Of a stretch of 64,000 bases of DNA, positions 16,832-26,072 are shown in pieces. The stretch is taken from the NCBI RefSeq assembly GCF_016127015.1, contig NZ_CP065972.1, positions 2,294,001-2,358,000 on the forward strand, written 5' to 3'. The notes under the pieces were generated by a model. It had not been told where the DNA came from and searched no databases. It saw only the letters and a program-made list of their open reading frames with translations. Position 1 is the first letter of the stretch; each line of letters opens with the position of its first letter. The position numbers and the translations under genes were made by a program. The DNA is from Corynebacterium tuberculostearicum. Its GTDB lineage: Bacteria > Actinomycetota > Actinomycetes > Mycobacteriales > Mycobacteriaceae.

Positions 16832-17300
16832 GTTTTCCTTCTAACATATCGACGATCGGAACGATTAATTCTTCCAAAACCGCGCAGCCGTCTTTTACCC
16901 CGCCGGTAGAACCGGGAAGAGTCATGGCAAAGGTGGAATCATTGACGCCGGCAACGGCGCGAGAAGCCACCGCGGTGGGCACGGTTTCCAATCCCTTCTG
17001 CCAGAAGGCCACCGCAATGCCGGGCAGCTCGCGGGTGATATGTGGTGCTACGGCTTCTACCGTCTGGTCATCTTGGGTGAGCCCAGTGCCGCCGGAGGTC
17101 AGGATGACTGCGGGTTTTTCGGCGAACGCGGCGTCAACAGCTGCGGCAATATCGGCATCGGGGACGATGCGTGCGTCGGGGCAGTCAAAGCCCTTGCGGC
17201 GCAAGAAGTCCACCGCGATGGGGCCGGAGCGATCTTCGTAGATGCCCGCGGCGGCGCGCGTAGAGGCGACGATGACGAGGGCGGTGCGCTGTGGGCTCAT
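16821..17300 (-). CDS. moaB: Molybdenum cofactor biosynthesis protein MoaB/MogA
   Basis: A 159-residue MoCF-domain protein with the TSGGTGLTQDD loop near residue 70 and the LPGSTGGVKDGC motif near 128. It adenylates molybdopterin before molybdate insertion. The ATG at 17300 overlaps the moeA stop by 4 bases and begins the conserved RTALVIVASTRAA strand. The open frame runs further upstream, but only inside moeA. Confidence 0.9.
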   Translation of the reverse strand: MSPQRTALVIVASTRAAAGIYEDRSGPIAVDFLRRKGFDCPDARIVPDADIAAAVDAAFAEKPAVILTSGGTGLTQDDQTVEAVAPHITRELPGIAVAFWQKGLETVPTAVASRAVAGVNDSTFAMTLPGSTGGVKDGCAVLEELIVPIVDMLEGKHEH

Positions 17301-18433
17301 AGTGGGTAGACCTCTACTTCCTCGCCTGCTTCGAGGCGTTGATCGGCAGGGATGCGGATGAGATGGGTGGCGTCTGCCGCTTGGGCGAGCAGGTGGGAGC
17401 TGGCACCACCGAGGATATGGGCGCGGGAATCGACGCGCCCGCGGCGAAATTGGTCCTTGTGCGGGAGACCGTCGATGCTCGCGGCCAGGGGGACGCGGAA
17501 AGGCTGCGGAGCCCAACCGAGCGTAGGAGCAACGAAGAGGCGGAAACTCACCAACGTGGAAATGGGGTTTCCAGGCAAGCAGATCACTGGGGTGTCGTGA
17601 AAAGTGGCGATGCCCTGCGGGCCGCCGGGTTGCTGGTCCACGTGGCCGAACCAGCCATCGAGCACCTGGCGGACTACTTCAAATTTCCCGGCGGAAATTC
17701 CGCCTGAGGTAATGATGGCGTCCGGGTGGTGTTGCGCGATGGCTTCCGTGAAAGCGCGCTCTAGGGCCTGTGGGTCATCGTCGGTAGTGATATAGCCCGC
17801 GACGTCGATGCCGGCGCGGCCGGCCATTGCCGTTAAGAGTGGTGCATTGGCATCCGGAATGGCGGCGCTGCCGTGGCCTATTTCAGCGCCGCCAGTGCAG
17901 ATGAGGATGCGGGCGGGGCGGTAGACCTCTGCCTCGTCGATTCCTTGGGAAGCGAGGGCGGCCAAGCGCACCGGCGTGAGCTTATCGCCGCGGGCGGCGA
18001 GGAGGGCGCCTTCTTCCAGGTCGGAGCCGGTGCGGCGGATGAATTGGCCTGGCGAGGTCTCTGGCACGGTAATGCGGTCACCCGGAGCGAGGAATTCTTG
18101 TGGTTCGCAGCGCTCGATGGGCACGATGGCTGCAGTTCCTTCCGGTACCTTGGCGCCGGTCATGATGGGGCAGGCGCTGGAAAGTGGGCTGCCGAGTACC
18201 TGGGCGGGCTCAGTGCCGGCCGCGATGGTGGGGCCCACCGGGTAGGTTCCGGCCGTGCACTGCGGGAGGGCGTAGCCATCCATCTGGGAGTTATCAAAGC
18301 GAGGGGAGGGGAAGCCGGCGTGGACATCCGCAGCCAGAACCATATCGAGCGCCTGGGTGAGGGGCACGGTGGTGGCTTGGCGTGCGGGCAGGGCCGCGGC
18401 GACTTCGCACGCGTGAGTCTCGGGTGTGCGCAT
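17297..18433 (-). CDS. moeA: Molybdopterin molybdenumtransferase MoeA
   Basis: A 378-residue MoeA with the N-terminal FDNSQMDGYAL motif near 47, ITSGGISAGKFEVV near 242, and CLPGNPISTLVSF near 290. It inserts molybdate into adenylylated molybdopterin. The ATG at 18433 lies 7 bases after TAAACT (complement at 18441-18446), consistent with a leaderless mRNA, and this is the first gene of the moeA-moaB-moaE-moeB operon. moaD is divergent, 59 bases away. No moaA or moaC lies in the window. Confidence 0.92.
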   Translation of the reverse strand: MRTPETHACEVAAALPARQATTVPLTQALDMVLAADVHAGFPSPRFDNSQMDGYALPQCTAGTYPVGPTIAAGTEPAQVLGSPLSSACPIMTGAKVPEGTAAIVPIERCEPQEFLAPGDRITVPETSPGQFIRRTGSDLEEGALLAARGDKLTPVRLAALASQGIDEAEVYRPARILICTGGAEIGHGSAAIPDANAPLLTAMAGRAGIDVAGYITTDDDPQALERAFTEAIAQHHPDAIITSGGISAGKFEVVRQVLDGWFGHVDQQPGGPQGIATFHDTPVICLPGNPISTLVSFRLFVAPTLGWAPQPFRVPLAASIDGLPHKDQFRRGRVDSRAHILGGASSHLLAQAADATHLIRIPADQRLEAGEEVEVYPL

Positions 18434-18492
18434 GGCGGCTAGTTTACCCGCGGTCTCGACATGGCACGGGCGTGCGGGGCATAGTAGAGGGC

Positions 18493-18753
18493 ATGTTGAC
18501 CGTTCACTATTTCGCCGCCGCCCGTGCCGCTGCGGGCGTGGCTTCTGAGCAGGTAGAAGCCCCCGCCACCTTGGGTGATCTGGTGGCGCAGCTGGGCAGG
18601 AAACATGCCGGAACCACCGAGGCCGGCATGAGCCTGAAAGAGGTATTGGGGCGCTGTAGCTTTCTTATCGACGGCGCCGGGAACACCGCCATGGATTCCC
18701 CACTGGCTGGCGTCACCCGGGTGGACGTCCTGCCGCCATTTGCGGGCGGCTAA
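18493..18753 (+). CDS. moaD: Molybdopterin synthase sulfur-carrier subunit MoaD
   Basis: An 86-residue ubiquitin-fold protein starting MLTVHYFAAAR and ending in PPFAGG, the Gly-Gly tail that is adenylated and thiocarboxylated. It donates sulfur to the pterin with MoaE. The ATG lies 7 bases after CATAGT, so the transcript may be leaderless. It is divergent from moeA and overlaps the next, convergent gene by 4 bases. Confidence 0.9.
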   Translation: MLTVHYFAAARAAAGVASEQVEAPATLGDLVAQLGRKHAGTTEAGMSLKEVLGRCSFLIDGAGNTAMDSPLAGVTRVDVLPPFAGG

Positions 18754-19142
18754 TCGCGCTGCCGCAGCGGGCTGGTAAAGAAGTTGATGACGCTGCTGAC
18801 GATGGACAGCACGATGGCGCCGATGATCGCGGCGCCCCAAGAGTCGATGACAAGGTGGCCAATTCCGAGGTCAAGCGTATTGAGCGCCCACTCCACGATG
18901 ATGAGCGCGGCGCCGTTGATGACGAGGGAGAACAGTCCGAGCGTCAGGCAGGTCAGCGGCGCGCCAAGGACTCGCAGAACCGGCATGACCACTTCATTAA
19001 TGATGATGAAGACGATGGCAATGGCGATGAAGTTTCCGGTTTCGGCCGGACTGATGGAGATTCCGGGAATGACGGTGACCACCGCCCACAGCGCCACCGT
19101 GATGGCAAAGACGTTCAGGGCGAAGTTAATGAGCGATCGCAT
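18750..19142 (-). CDS. Phage_holin_4_2-family small membrane protein (DUF360 type)
   Basis: A 130-residue protein of four hydrophobic segments with the family signature LRVLGAPLTCLTLGLFSLVINGAAL around residues 55-80. The family is widespread in bacterial chromosomes and despite its name is not a prophage marker; its function is unknown. It starts next to the hisC stop on the same strand, so it may be co-transcribed with the aminotransferase. Confidence 0.75.
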   Translation of the reverse strand: MRSLINFALNVFAITVALWAVVTVIPGISISPAETGNFIAIAIVFIIINEVVMPVLRVLGAPLTCLTLGLFSLVINGAALIIVEWALNTLDLGIGHLVIDSWGAAIIGAIVLSIVSSVINFFTSPLRQRD

Positions 19143-20195
19143 TTAGCCTCCTATGATTGCGTTCCACGCCTGCAACAAGGCGTCGGTTTCTTCCCTGGTG
19201 GTAACTGTAATACGTATGCCCTCGCTAAAGGCGCGCACGAGCACGCCGCGTTCGGCCAGGCGAGCGGCTACCTCCTGCGGGGTACCAAGGTGGGCCAGAT
19301 TCGCGGCCGGCAGCCAGACATGATTCGCCTCGGAATGCGGCACGCCCCACTCCTGCAAGGCTTCTTCTAAGCGCTCGCGCTGGCCGACGACCTCATCGGT
19401 GCGCTCCCGCAGCGAATCCTGCGCCGCCAGTGCCGTGCGGGCACCAACCTGCGCCACGGTGCTGGCGGAGAAGGGGATGGCCACTTTATTGAGGGCCTCG
19501 ATAATATTTTCCGGGCCAAATGCATAACCGATGCGTACTCCGGCCAGCCCATAGGCCTTAGAGAAGGTGCGCAGGCACACCAGGTTGGGATAGGTGCCCA
19601 CTAGCTCCGTGCCCAGCGGGGTGTCGGTGGCGCGGTTGTATTCGATATAGGCCTCGTCGAGGGCTACGAGGACATCGGCAGGCACAGCATCCATGAATGC
19701 GGCGAACTCGTCCTTGGTCACTGTGGTGCCGGAAGGGTTATTGGGGTTGCACACGAAGATAAGCCGGGTCTTGTCCGTAATCTTGTCCGTTATGGCCGGC
19801 AGATCCACGCGCTGGTCTGTGCGGAGCGGAACCGGGATGGGGTGGGCTCCCACCACCTGGGCGAAGATGGGGTAGGCCTCGAAGGAGCGCCATGGGAAGA
19901 GAATTTCATCGTCCGGAGTGGCGGCAATTTCTACCAACTGTTGGCACAATGCGGACGAGCCGGTGCCCACCGCAACCTGCGCCCGATCTACTCCTAGGTG
20001 GGCGGCGAGATCCTCGCGCAGTGCGGTGGCCGCTATATCCGGGTAGCGATTAGCCTGTGCGGCTGCCTCTGCCATAGCCGCGGCTGCCTCTGGCAGGGGC
20101 GGGTGTGCGGCCTCATTGGAGGAAAGCTTGAGTGCGTCATCATTGCGCGCACCAGCGACGTAGGCAGGGATGGCATTCAGGTCGGGGCGAATCAT
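19143..20195 (-). CDS. Histidinol-phosphate/aromatic aminotransferase (HisC2/Pat type)
   Basis: A 350-residue class-II-like PLP aminotransferase: KLSSNEAAHPPLP near 23, NPNNPSGT near 150, DEAYIEY near 180, and the Schiff-base lysine 213 in FSKAYGLAGVRIGYA. It is related to HisC and to corynebacterial Pat/AroT, which make phenylalanine or tyrosine from the keto acids. It stands outside any his operon, which favours the aromatic role. The ATG at 20195 is 7 bases after TAAAGT (complement), consistent with leaderless translation; the longer frame upstream runs into the tRNA gene. Confidence 0.82.
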   Translation of the reverse strand: MIRPDLNAIPAYVAGARNDDALKLSSNEAAHPPLPEAAAAMAEAAAQANRYPDIAATALREDLAAHLGVDRAQVAVGTGSSALCQQLVEIAATPDDEILFPWRSFEAYPIFAQVVGAHPIPVPLRTDQRVDLPAITDKITDKTRLIFVCNPNNPSGTTVTKDEFAAFMDAVPADVLVALDEAYIEYNRATDTPLGTELVGTYPNLVCLRTFSKAYGLAGVRIGYAFGPENIIEALNKVAIPFSASTVAQVGARTALAAQDSLRERTDEVVGQRERLEEALQEWGVPHSEANHVWLPAANLAHLGTPQEVAARLAERGVLVRAFSEGIRITVTTREETDALLQAWNAIIGG

Positions 20196-20250
20196 GGATA
20201 CCACTTTAGGGCCTGCGCCTTTGCTGCGGGAGCGAAAGCAGGGGGCTAGT

Positions 20251-20279
20251 TTGGCAGCGGCGGGGCAGGCAGGTATTCT
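20251..20279 (+). promoter_or_regulatory. Promoter of tRNA-Ser(GCU)
   Basis: TTGGCA at 20251-20256 and TATTCT at 20274-20279 with a 17-base spacer, ending 24 bases before the mature tRNA. Confidence 0.65.
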
Positions 20280-20303
20280 CAAACGAGGTTCCTTGTGAAC
20301 CGT

Positions 20304-20392
20304 GGAGATGTGCCAGAGCGGCCGAATGGGGCTCCCTGCTAAGGAGTTGACCCTTCTGGGGTCCGGAGGTTCGAATCCTCTCATCTCCGCCA
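20304..20392 (+). tRNA. tRNA-Ser, anticodon GCU
   Basis: The acceptor GGAGATG pairs with CATCTCC (20382-20388); discriminator G at 20389 is followed by an encoded CCA. The anticodon loop CTGCTAA reads GCT. The long variable arm is typical of serine tRNAs. A terminator follows directly. Confidence 0.95.
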
Positions 20393-20395
20393 TTT

Positions 20396-20428
20396 AATCC
20401 CGAGCGAGCGCGCTCGGGATTTTTTAAT
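20396..20428 (+). terminator. Rho-independent terminator after tRNA-Ser(GCU)
   Basis: AATCCCGAGCG pairs with CGCTCGGGATT around a 4-base loop and is followed by a T-run. Confidence 0.85.
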
Positions 20429-20472
20429 TCGCGGTTTCTATTCTCGTCGGCTCTATGCAGCGGAGAAATCTG

Positions 20473-20679
20473 CTATTTGTGCTGGTACTTGGCGCAGCGG
20501 CGGAAAAGTGTGAGCATGCCGGTGCCGAAAATAAAGCTTCCAGTAAACGCCGCAGCGCGCAGGGAAGTAACCTCGTGGAAGAGGGCAGGCACCATGAGAA
20601 TCGCGATAATAGAGCTAATGACTCCTAAGACGAGGAAAGTAATCGTCACGATAGGTCCGGGTGTGGATTGCTGCGGCAT
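20473..20679 (-). CDS. Small two-segment membrane protein
   Basis: A 68-residue protein with two hydrophobic helices (about 10-32 and 42-58) and a basic C-terminus (RRCAKYQHK). The ATG at 20679 is chosen because AAAGGA lies 9 bases before it; an in-frame ATG at 20697 has no such site. I recognise no family. It stands alone between tRNA-Ser and the Nudix gene. Confidence 0.55.
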   Translation of the reverse strand: MPQQSTPGPIVTITFLVLGVISSIIAILMVPALFHEVTSLRAAAFTGSFIFGTGMLTLFRRCAKYQHK

Positions 20680-20777
20680 GGAGGACAGTCCTTTCATCGC
20701 TCAATTCTGAAGAAAATAACTCTAGGTTGCCCTCCTAGCAGGCGCAATAGGAAATTCCTAAGGGACCAAGCGGGGCC

Positions 20778-21161
20778 TTAGGATTCCAGGGCAGGAAAGA
20801 CCTCGTCGCGCAGCAGGTGAGCGAGCTCCCGCTTTGGGTTGGTGGGGTCTACCCATGCGACTTCGGCAATCTCGGCAGCCGCTCGGGCAAGGACGGGGCG
20901 TGGATAAGTAAAGATATGCCCGCGTACGGTTTCACCGGGTTCATTGGCGGCCGGTGCGTCGAAGATGCCGAGCGGGGAAAGCTCTGGGAGGCGGACGTCA
21001 ACGCCGATTTCTTCTGCAACCTCGCGGGCTGCGGCCTGTGCGGGGGTTTCGCCAGCCTCAAGCTTGCCGCCGGGCAGTTGGAACTTGGTGGAAGAATCTT
21101 TGCGCACGGTGAGGACATGGCCAAAGGAATTACGGAAAACTACGGCGGCAACTTCAATCAT
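20778..21161 (-). CDS. Nudix (MutT-like) hydrolase
   Basis: A 127-residue protein with a complete Nudix box (G-x5-E-x7-REUxEExGU) spanning GGKLEAGETPAQAAAREVAEEIGV around residues 31-54. It hydrolyses a nucleoside diphosphate linked to another moiety; 8-oxo-dGTP cleansing is possible but unproven. The ATG at 21161 is 6 bases after TATAGT (complement), so it may be leaderless. Confidence 0.85.
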   Translation of the reverse strand: MIEVAAVVFRNSFGHVLTVRKDSSTKFQLPGGKLEAGETPAQAAAREVAEEIGVDVRLPELSPLGIFDAPAANEPGETVRGHIFTYPRPVLARAAAEIAEVAWVDPTNPKRELAHLLRDEVFPALES

Positions 21162-21188
21162 GGACCGACTATAACTCGCTGCGGCGGG

Positions 21189-21935
21189 TTAATTCAGAAT
21201 GCCGGGTGCCCACTCGCGCTCCACTTGGGCAAGCGCTGCTTCTATCTGCTGCTCATTCAAGCCGATATCGGGAGTGCCGGCGGATACGGGGTCACCGGCG
21301 AGCACGGTCAGTAGCGCCCAGCCATTATTAATGGTGGGGCTCACACGCAGATCAGCCGGGCGTTTCGCAAAGATGGTGCCATCTGACCTCATCAATTCAG
21401 GCGGATAGTCGACAGCCTTCACGGTTGCGAGCTCTGGTAGTACTTCCGTGGAGCCATCAGGAAAGAACACCATGATGCGCGCCCGGTGGAAGTAATAGTG
21501 GTCATCGCCTATAGGGTTCTTTTCTTCCTTGGAATCAAAGTGGTAGAAGTTTCCCATCAGTATCGGATAAAACTCGAGCCAATTATTGGCCCACGCTTTG
21601 CGGAGTAGAGTGCGCTCATTGTGGGTCGAGGCCAGCCAGCGAACGGGCTTGGAAATGCCGAATGCAATGATAGGCAGGCTGATGAGCACAGCGATGTGGG
21701 TAGCAAGGCCGGTCAGGGCAAAGGGGCAGAGCCCCATAATCACGATGTAGTCCATCCGGATGAGCTCAAAGAGAAAATCGAACTTCGTATGGTTCTTTGT
21801 AGGACAGGGACCGTTGTTAATAATGACCTCGCGCAATCCGGTGGGATCGGGGCGCGGATTTGGGGTGCTAACGCGCTCGATGTTCTCTTCGCTGAAGAAC
21901 TTTCTTCGTTTGGGGAGGTCACTCTGAATTTGCAC
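21189..21935 (-). CDS. Hypothetical protein with a central membrane segment
   Basis: The frame encodes a hydrophobic double segment (DYIVIMGLCPFALTG and HIAVLISLPIIAFGI) followed by a soluble region rich in aromatic residues (EFYPILMGNFYHF, DDHYYFHRARIMVFF). The start is uncertain: a GTG at 21935 gives 248 residues and an ATG at 21755 gives 188; neither has a clear ribosome-binding site. The frame open further upstream overlaps the DUF202 gene and is unlikely to be used. No family recognised. Confidence 0.5.
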   Translation of the reverse strand: MQIQSDLPKRRKFFSEENIERVSTPNPRPDPTGLREVIINNGPCPTKNHTKFDFLFELIRMDYIVIMGLCPFALTGLATHIAVLISLPIIAFGISKPVRWLASTHNERTLLRKAWANNWLEFYPILMGNFYHFDSKEEKNPIGDDHYYFHRARIMVFFPDGSTEVLPELATVKAVDYPPELMRSDGTIFAKRPADLRVSPTINNGWALLTVLAGDPVSAGTPDIGLNEQQIEAALAQVEREWAPGILN

Positions 21936-22065
21936 ACGGGCTGGTACATAGGGGCGGATGCTCCTTTGCTCAGAGGGCTGGCCAGTGCCTATGAGGCTAC
22001 GGGAAGGCGAAGTTTTGCGTGGGCTTGTCGCGACGTAGGAGATAAATGAATATAAAGTGGTGCCC

Positions 22066-22428
22066 ATGAGTGACTCGAGGTTTCCCCGCTCGGTGTTTGC
22101 AGTCGGCACCGACCCTGATCCGCGTTTCACGCTCGCTAATGAGCGCACGTTCCTGGCGTGGATTCGCACTTCCCTAGCGTTGATTGCTGGCGGAGTAGCA
22201 CTTGAGGCCTTTGATGTTCCCCTTCCAAGCGCCCTGCGTGCTGCGGTGTCGGTCTTCATGCTGATAGTCGCCATAATCTTGCCCGTGGTGGCGTGGGGGC
22301 ATTGGAAGCAATCAGAGCGCGCGATGCGAGAGAATCGATCGCTTCCGTTTAGTTTCGGCCTTCCGGTCCTTGTTGCTGTGATCGTGGTGGTGGCCGGTGC
22401 GCTTTTGGTAGGCGAGTTCCTTGTCTAA
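22066..22428 (+). CDS. DUF202 (YidH-like) membrane protein
   Basis: A 120-residue protein with the DUF202 signature DPRFTLANERTFLAWIRTSLALIAGGVAL near residues 20-46 and three membrane segments. Function is unknown, although YidH-type proteins are conserved inner-membrane proteins. The ATG at 22066 lies 7 bases after TAAAGT, consistent with a leaderless message. The next gene is a second, shorter DUF202 protein. Confidence 0.82.
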   Translation: MSDSRFPRSVFAVGTDPDPRFTLANERTFLAWIRTSLALIAGGVALEAFDVPLPSALRAAVSVFMLIVAIILPVVAWGHWKQSERAMRENRSLPFSFGLPVLVAVIVVVAGALLVGEFLV

Positions 22429-22729
22429 CCGGCCCTTTGATCCCGGCCTGCAACCAGAGCGTACGCGCCTGTCGTGGCAGCGCACCCTTTTGGCCCTTTC
22501 CTTAGTGTTGCTAGGTGCGATGCGGGCGGTGAGTGTGCGCGTCTTCTTGCCGCTCGTCCTCCTTGCCGCCGGGGTGCTGGCGCTGGTCTTGGCGGTGTGG
22601 CAACGTGCCTCGCTTGTTGACGTCGCGCTTTCTTCCCAGACTCCCCTTCCGCATGCAATCATTTTGGCCAGTACTGCCGGTCTGGTTTCTTTGCTAGCAG
22701 CCTTCGCCCTGTGGGGTCTATTCCTGTAG
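22421..22729 (+). CDS. DUF202 membrane protein, second of a pair
   Basis: A 102-residue protein with the DUF202 signature in the form LQPERTRLSWQRTLLALSLVLL. It appears to start at a TTG at 22421, overlapping the end of the first gene by 8 bases, which suggests translational coupling. The pairing of a long and a short DUF202 gene suggests a heteromeric membrane complex; this is inference. Confidence 0.75.
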   Translation: MSNRPFDPGLQPERTRLSWQRTLLALSLVLLGAMRAVSVRVFLPLVLLAAGVLALVLAVWQRASLVDVALSSQTPLPHAIILASTAGLVSLLAAFALWGLFL

Positions 22730-22867
22730 TCGTTCCGATGTCATCATCGAGGTGGCTTTTGGACGTCCTCATGCGGCCAGAGATGATATCTGGCGGATTT
22801 TCTGGGCAAATGGCGTAGTCTAAGAAGGCTGAAGTCAATAACCTGGGGCTGGAAAGGCGGGTAGGCC

Positions 22868-24232
22868 ATGGCGGAGACCACCGAGCGGGCTAGCGATATT
22901 GTCGAGGCATGGCTAAAACAAGAAGACGCCATTAGCCCCACCAAGGCCCCACGCCTCCAGGAACTCCTGGAGAAGGTGCCCCTGCAGGAACTCATCGCCG
23001 TCGTCGAGCGACAAAATGCCGTCCGCTCAGCCTTGGCCCTGCGCTTGCTGCCGCGCCAGAAATCAATCGTCGTCTTTGACGCCCTCGATGCAAAGCACCA
23101 GGCCGATATCATCGATGAGCTGGGCAATGCCGATGTCTATGAGTTCTTTGATGAGCTTGATCCGGAAGACCGCGTGGCTTTGCTGGATGAGCTGCCCGCG
23201 GAGATTGCGGACCGGCTGCTGCGCTCACTGACGCAGTCCAAGCGCGACGTCACGGGCGTGGTGTTGGGCTATGACAAGGGCTCGGTGGGACGCCGCATGT
23301 CGCCCGAGGTGCCCGTCATCCACCCAGAGATGAGCGTTAAGGACGCGCTATTCAAACTGCAGGAGACGGCGAATGAGCTGGAAACCATCTATACCGTGCC
23401 CATTACCCGTGAGGATAGGCGCCTGGTGGGCGTGGTGAGCCTGCGTGAAATCTTTACCGCCGATGCCGCTTTGACCATGGCCGATATTATGCACGACCCC
23501 ATCTTTGCCCGTGCTAGTGCTGACGCGGAAGAAACCGCGCGTTGGTTCCTCCCATTGGATATCCTTGCGTTGCCCATTGTGGATGATTCTCACCGCTTAG
23601 TTGGCCTGCTGACGTGGGACGATGCTACGGACATCGTGGAAGAAGAAGATAGTGAGGACTCCGCTCGTGCTGGCGGCACCGAGGCACTTCAGCAACCGTA
23701 CCTATCCACACCTTTGCTCAAGTTGGTGCGCTCGCGCATCGTATGGCTGCTCGTATTGGCCGTCTCTGCGCTACTGACGGTGCAGGTGCTCGATTCTTTT
23801 GAAGACACATTGGCCAAGGCCGTAGTCCTCTCGCTCTTTATTCCGCTGCTGACCGGCACCGGTGGCAATACCGGCAACCAGGCAGCGACCACGGTGACGC
23901 GTGCCTTGGCGCTGGGCGATGTCCGCACGCGCGATCTCCTCGCTGTCATGTGGCGCGAGCTGCGCGTCGGCATGCTGCTCGGCGCGGTGCTGGGACTAGC
24001 TGGCTTGGGACTGGCCACCTTGGTCTATGGCCTAAGCATCGGCCTTGTCATCGGCTCGACGCTGTTTTTGATTTGTTCGATTTCTGCGACCGTCGGCGGG
24101 CTTATGCCCATCGTGGCTAAGACCATCGGCGCCGATCCAGCAGTATTCTCCAACCCGTTTATCTCTACCTTCTGCGATGCCACGGGCCTGATTATCTACT
24201 TCCTGATTGCCAAGACCGTACTGGGAATCTAA
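22868..24232 (+). CDS. mgtE: Magnesium transporter MgtE
   Basis: A 454-residue MgtE: an N-terminal helical domain (ADVYEFFDELDPEDRVALLDELP near 90), two CBS domains about 135-265 that sense cytosolic Mg2+, a connecting helix, and a membrane domain from about 285 with the pore motif LLTGTGGNTGNQAATTVTRA near 335. It mediates Mg2+ influx gated by intracellular Mg2+. The ATG at 22868 is preceded by GGAAAGG. It is transcribed alone. Confidence 0.92.
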   Translation: MAETTERASDIVEAWLKQEDAISPTKAPRLQELLEKVPLQELIAVVERQNAVRSALALRLLPRQKSIVVFDALDAKHQADIIDELGNADVYEFFDELDPEDRVALLDELPAEIADRLLRSLTQSKRDVTGVVLGYDKGSVGRRMSPEVPVIHPEMSVKDALFKLQETANELETIYTVPITREDRRLVGVVSLREIFTADAALTMADIMHDPIFARASADAEETARWFLPLDILALPIVDDSHRLVGLLTWDDATDIVEEEDSEDSARAGGTEALQQPYLSTPLLKLVRSRIVWLLVLAVSALLTVQVLDSFEDTLAKAVVLSLFIPLLTGTGGNTGNQAATTVTRALALGDVRTRDLLAVMWRELRVGMLLGAVLGLAGLGLATLVYGLSIGLVIGSTLFLICSISATVGGLMPIVAKTIGADPAVFSNPFISTFCDATGLIIYFLIAKTVLGI

Positions 24233-24492
24233 CTCGCCGTTCCTTAGCTCGGGGGTAGGGAAGTGGTGGACTCATTTCTGGTTTCGGGCAGGTGCAGTGT
24301 GTGCTCTGTGGGGGTGCGGGGGTAGTTCTATGTGGCGGGATATGGTTTCTGCGTCACATGTTTTGTATGGTCAGTGCATGCTTCGCAGTGAACTGGATAA
24401 CTTTCGGTCTGCTGCCTCGGCCTAGCTAATAAACTGGGAAATACGGAGCATATCCCACAGCACAATCCTCTCTAAGTGAAGGAGCGCGCGGT

Positions 24493-26067
24493 ATGACCAC
24501 CCCGCATACTCACGAATCTACTGCCCACACCGAAGGTGACGAAGCCCCCGGAGCGCCGCGTAGCGAGTGGCGCCGCCAGTTCATCGGCCTTTTCATCGGC
24601 TTGGGTTTGGCCGTACTGGTCTTCTTTTTCTTCCCCTCGAATGCGATCGAGACCGTACAGGGCTCCGCAGGTGCAGATCCGGAAGCCGAGTACACGCTCA
24701 GCGCCATCCGCACCGTCGCTGCCGTAACCATCTTGATGGGCGTGTGGTGGATGACCGAGGCCATTCCGCTCGCCGCCACCGCGCTGCTTCCGCTGGTCAT
24801 CTTCCCGCTCGCCGGTGTGGGAACGATTAAAGAGGTGGGTGCCCCATACGCGTCCGCCACCATTTTCTTGTTCATGGGTGGCTTCCTTATCGCGCTTGCT
24901 CTGCAGCGCTGGAACTTGCATCGCCGCCTAGCGCTGTACGTGGTGAAGATCATCGGCACCTCGCCCAAGCGCCTGATCTTGGGATTCATGCTGGCCACCG
25001 GCTTTTTGTCCATGTGGGTATCTAATACCGCCACGGCCGTGGTGATGCTCCCGATCGGCACCTCGGTGCTGGCACTGACCGCGGAAACCGTAGGCGGCTG
25101 GGATAAACAGAAGAAGTTTGCCACGGCACTGATGCTGGGCATCGCATATTCCGCCTCCATCGGTTCGCTGGGTACGCTCATCGGCACCCCGCCGAATGCC
25201 TTCCTTAACGCATATATGGCCGATACCTGGGGCGTTACCCTTGGTTTCGGCCGGTGGATGGCAGTTGGTGTGCCGCTTGCAGCAATCTTCTTGCTGATTG
25301 CCTGGGCACTGCTCATCACCGTTTTCAAGCCGGAGATGAAGGATATTCCAGGCGGCCGCGAGCTTATTAACGACGAAATTGAAGCCCTCGGCCCCTGGAC
25401 CAGCCCCCAGATCATGACCGGCATCATCTTCGTCCTCGCCGCCGCAGCCTGGGTTACCCTGCCGTTGGTCCTCAAAGAATTTGAGAACTATGACGATGCC
25501 ATCGTGGGCATTGCCGCTGGCATCTTGCTCTTTATCCTGCCCGCGGATAACCAGCGCCGCATCCGTTTGCTGGACTGGAAGACGGCCAATGAAATGCCGT
25601 GGGACGTCCTCCTGCTCTTCGGCGGCGGCCTGTCGCTGTCCTCGGTCTTTAATTCCTCCGGCCTGTCCCTGTGGATTGGTGAGATGGCCAAGGGGCTTAG
25701 CGTCCTGCCCGTAGTCCTCATCGTCTCTGCCGTGGCTGCGCTGGTGCTCTTCCTGACGGAGATCACCTCCAATACGGCTACGGCGGCTACGTTCATTCCG
25801 ATTATGGGTGGCGTCGCCGTGGGCGTGGGGCTTACTGCCGATGGCGATATCAACGTCCTTCTCCTCACCATTCCGGTGGCCCTCGCGGCAACCTGCGCAT
25901 TTATGCTCCCAGTTGCTACCCCGCCAAACGCCATTGCCTATGGCTCTGGCTACGTCAAGATCGGCGAGATGATCAAGGGTGGCCTTGGCCTCAATATCAT
26001 CGGCATCTTCCTCATCACCCTGACGGTGTACTTGCTGGCAGTGCCTATCTTCGGCCTTTCAATCTAG
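24493..26067 (+). CDS. DASS/SLC13-family Na+-coupled dicarboxylate (divalent anion) symporter
   Basis: A 524-residue transporter with a charged N-terminus of about 35 residues and 11 or more membrane segments. It carries both paired SNT motifs of the family, VSNTATAVVMLPI near 177 and EITSNTATAATFIPI near 424, which bind sodium and the dicarboxylate. It probably imports succinate, fumarate or malate. The ATG has GAAGGAG 10 bases upstream. The 260 bases before it hold only presumed promoter sequence. It is followed by an inverted repeat that also covers the next gene's start. Confidence 0.88.
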   Translation: MTTPHTHESTAHTEGDEAPGAPRSEWRRQFIGLFIGLGLAVLVFFFFPSNAIETVQGSAGADPEAEYTLSAIRTVAAVTILMGVWWMTEAIPLAATALLPLVIFPLAGVGTIKEVGAPYASATIFLFMGGFLIALALQRWNLHRRLALYVVKIIGTSPKRLILGFMLATGFLSMWVSNTATAVVMLPIGTSVLALTAETVGGWDKQKKFATALMLGIAYSASIGSLGTLIGTPPNAFLNAYMADTWGVTLGFGRWMAVGVPLAAIFLLIAWALLITVFKPEMKDIPGGRELINDEIEALGPWTSPQIMTGIIFVLAAAAWVTLPLVLKEFENYDDAIVGIAAGILLFILPADNQRRIRLLDWKTANEMPWDVLLLFGGGLSLSSVFNSSGLSLWIGEMAKGLSVLPVVLIVSAVAALVLFLTEITSNTATAATFIPIMGGVAVGVGLTADGDINVLLLTIPVALAATCAFMLPVATPPNAIAYGSGYVKIGEMIKGGLGLNIIGIFLITLTVYLLAVPIFGLSI

Positions 26068-26072
26068 GTGAC

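Noticed and set aside
18750..19142. Possible prophage remnant because of the holin family name
   Set aside because: The Phage_holin_4_2 family is mostly chromosomal and no other phage gene is nearby.
24510..25475. 321-codon minus-strand frame opposite the DASS transporter
   Set aside because: Composition is that of an antisense shadow; the plus strand encodes paired SNT motifs.
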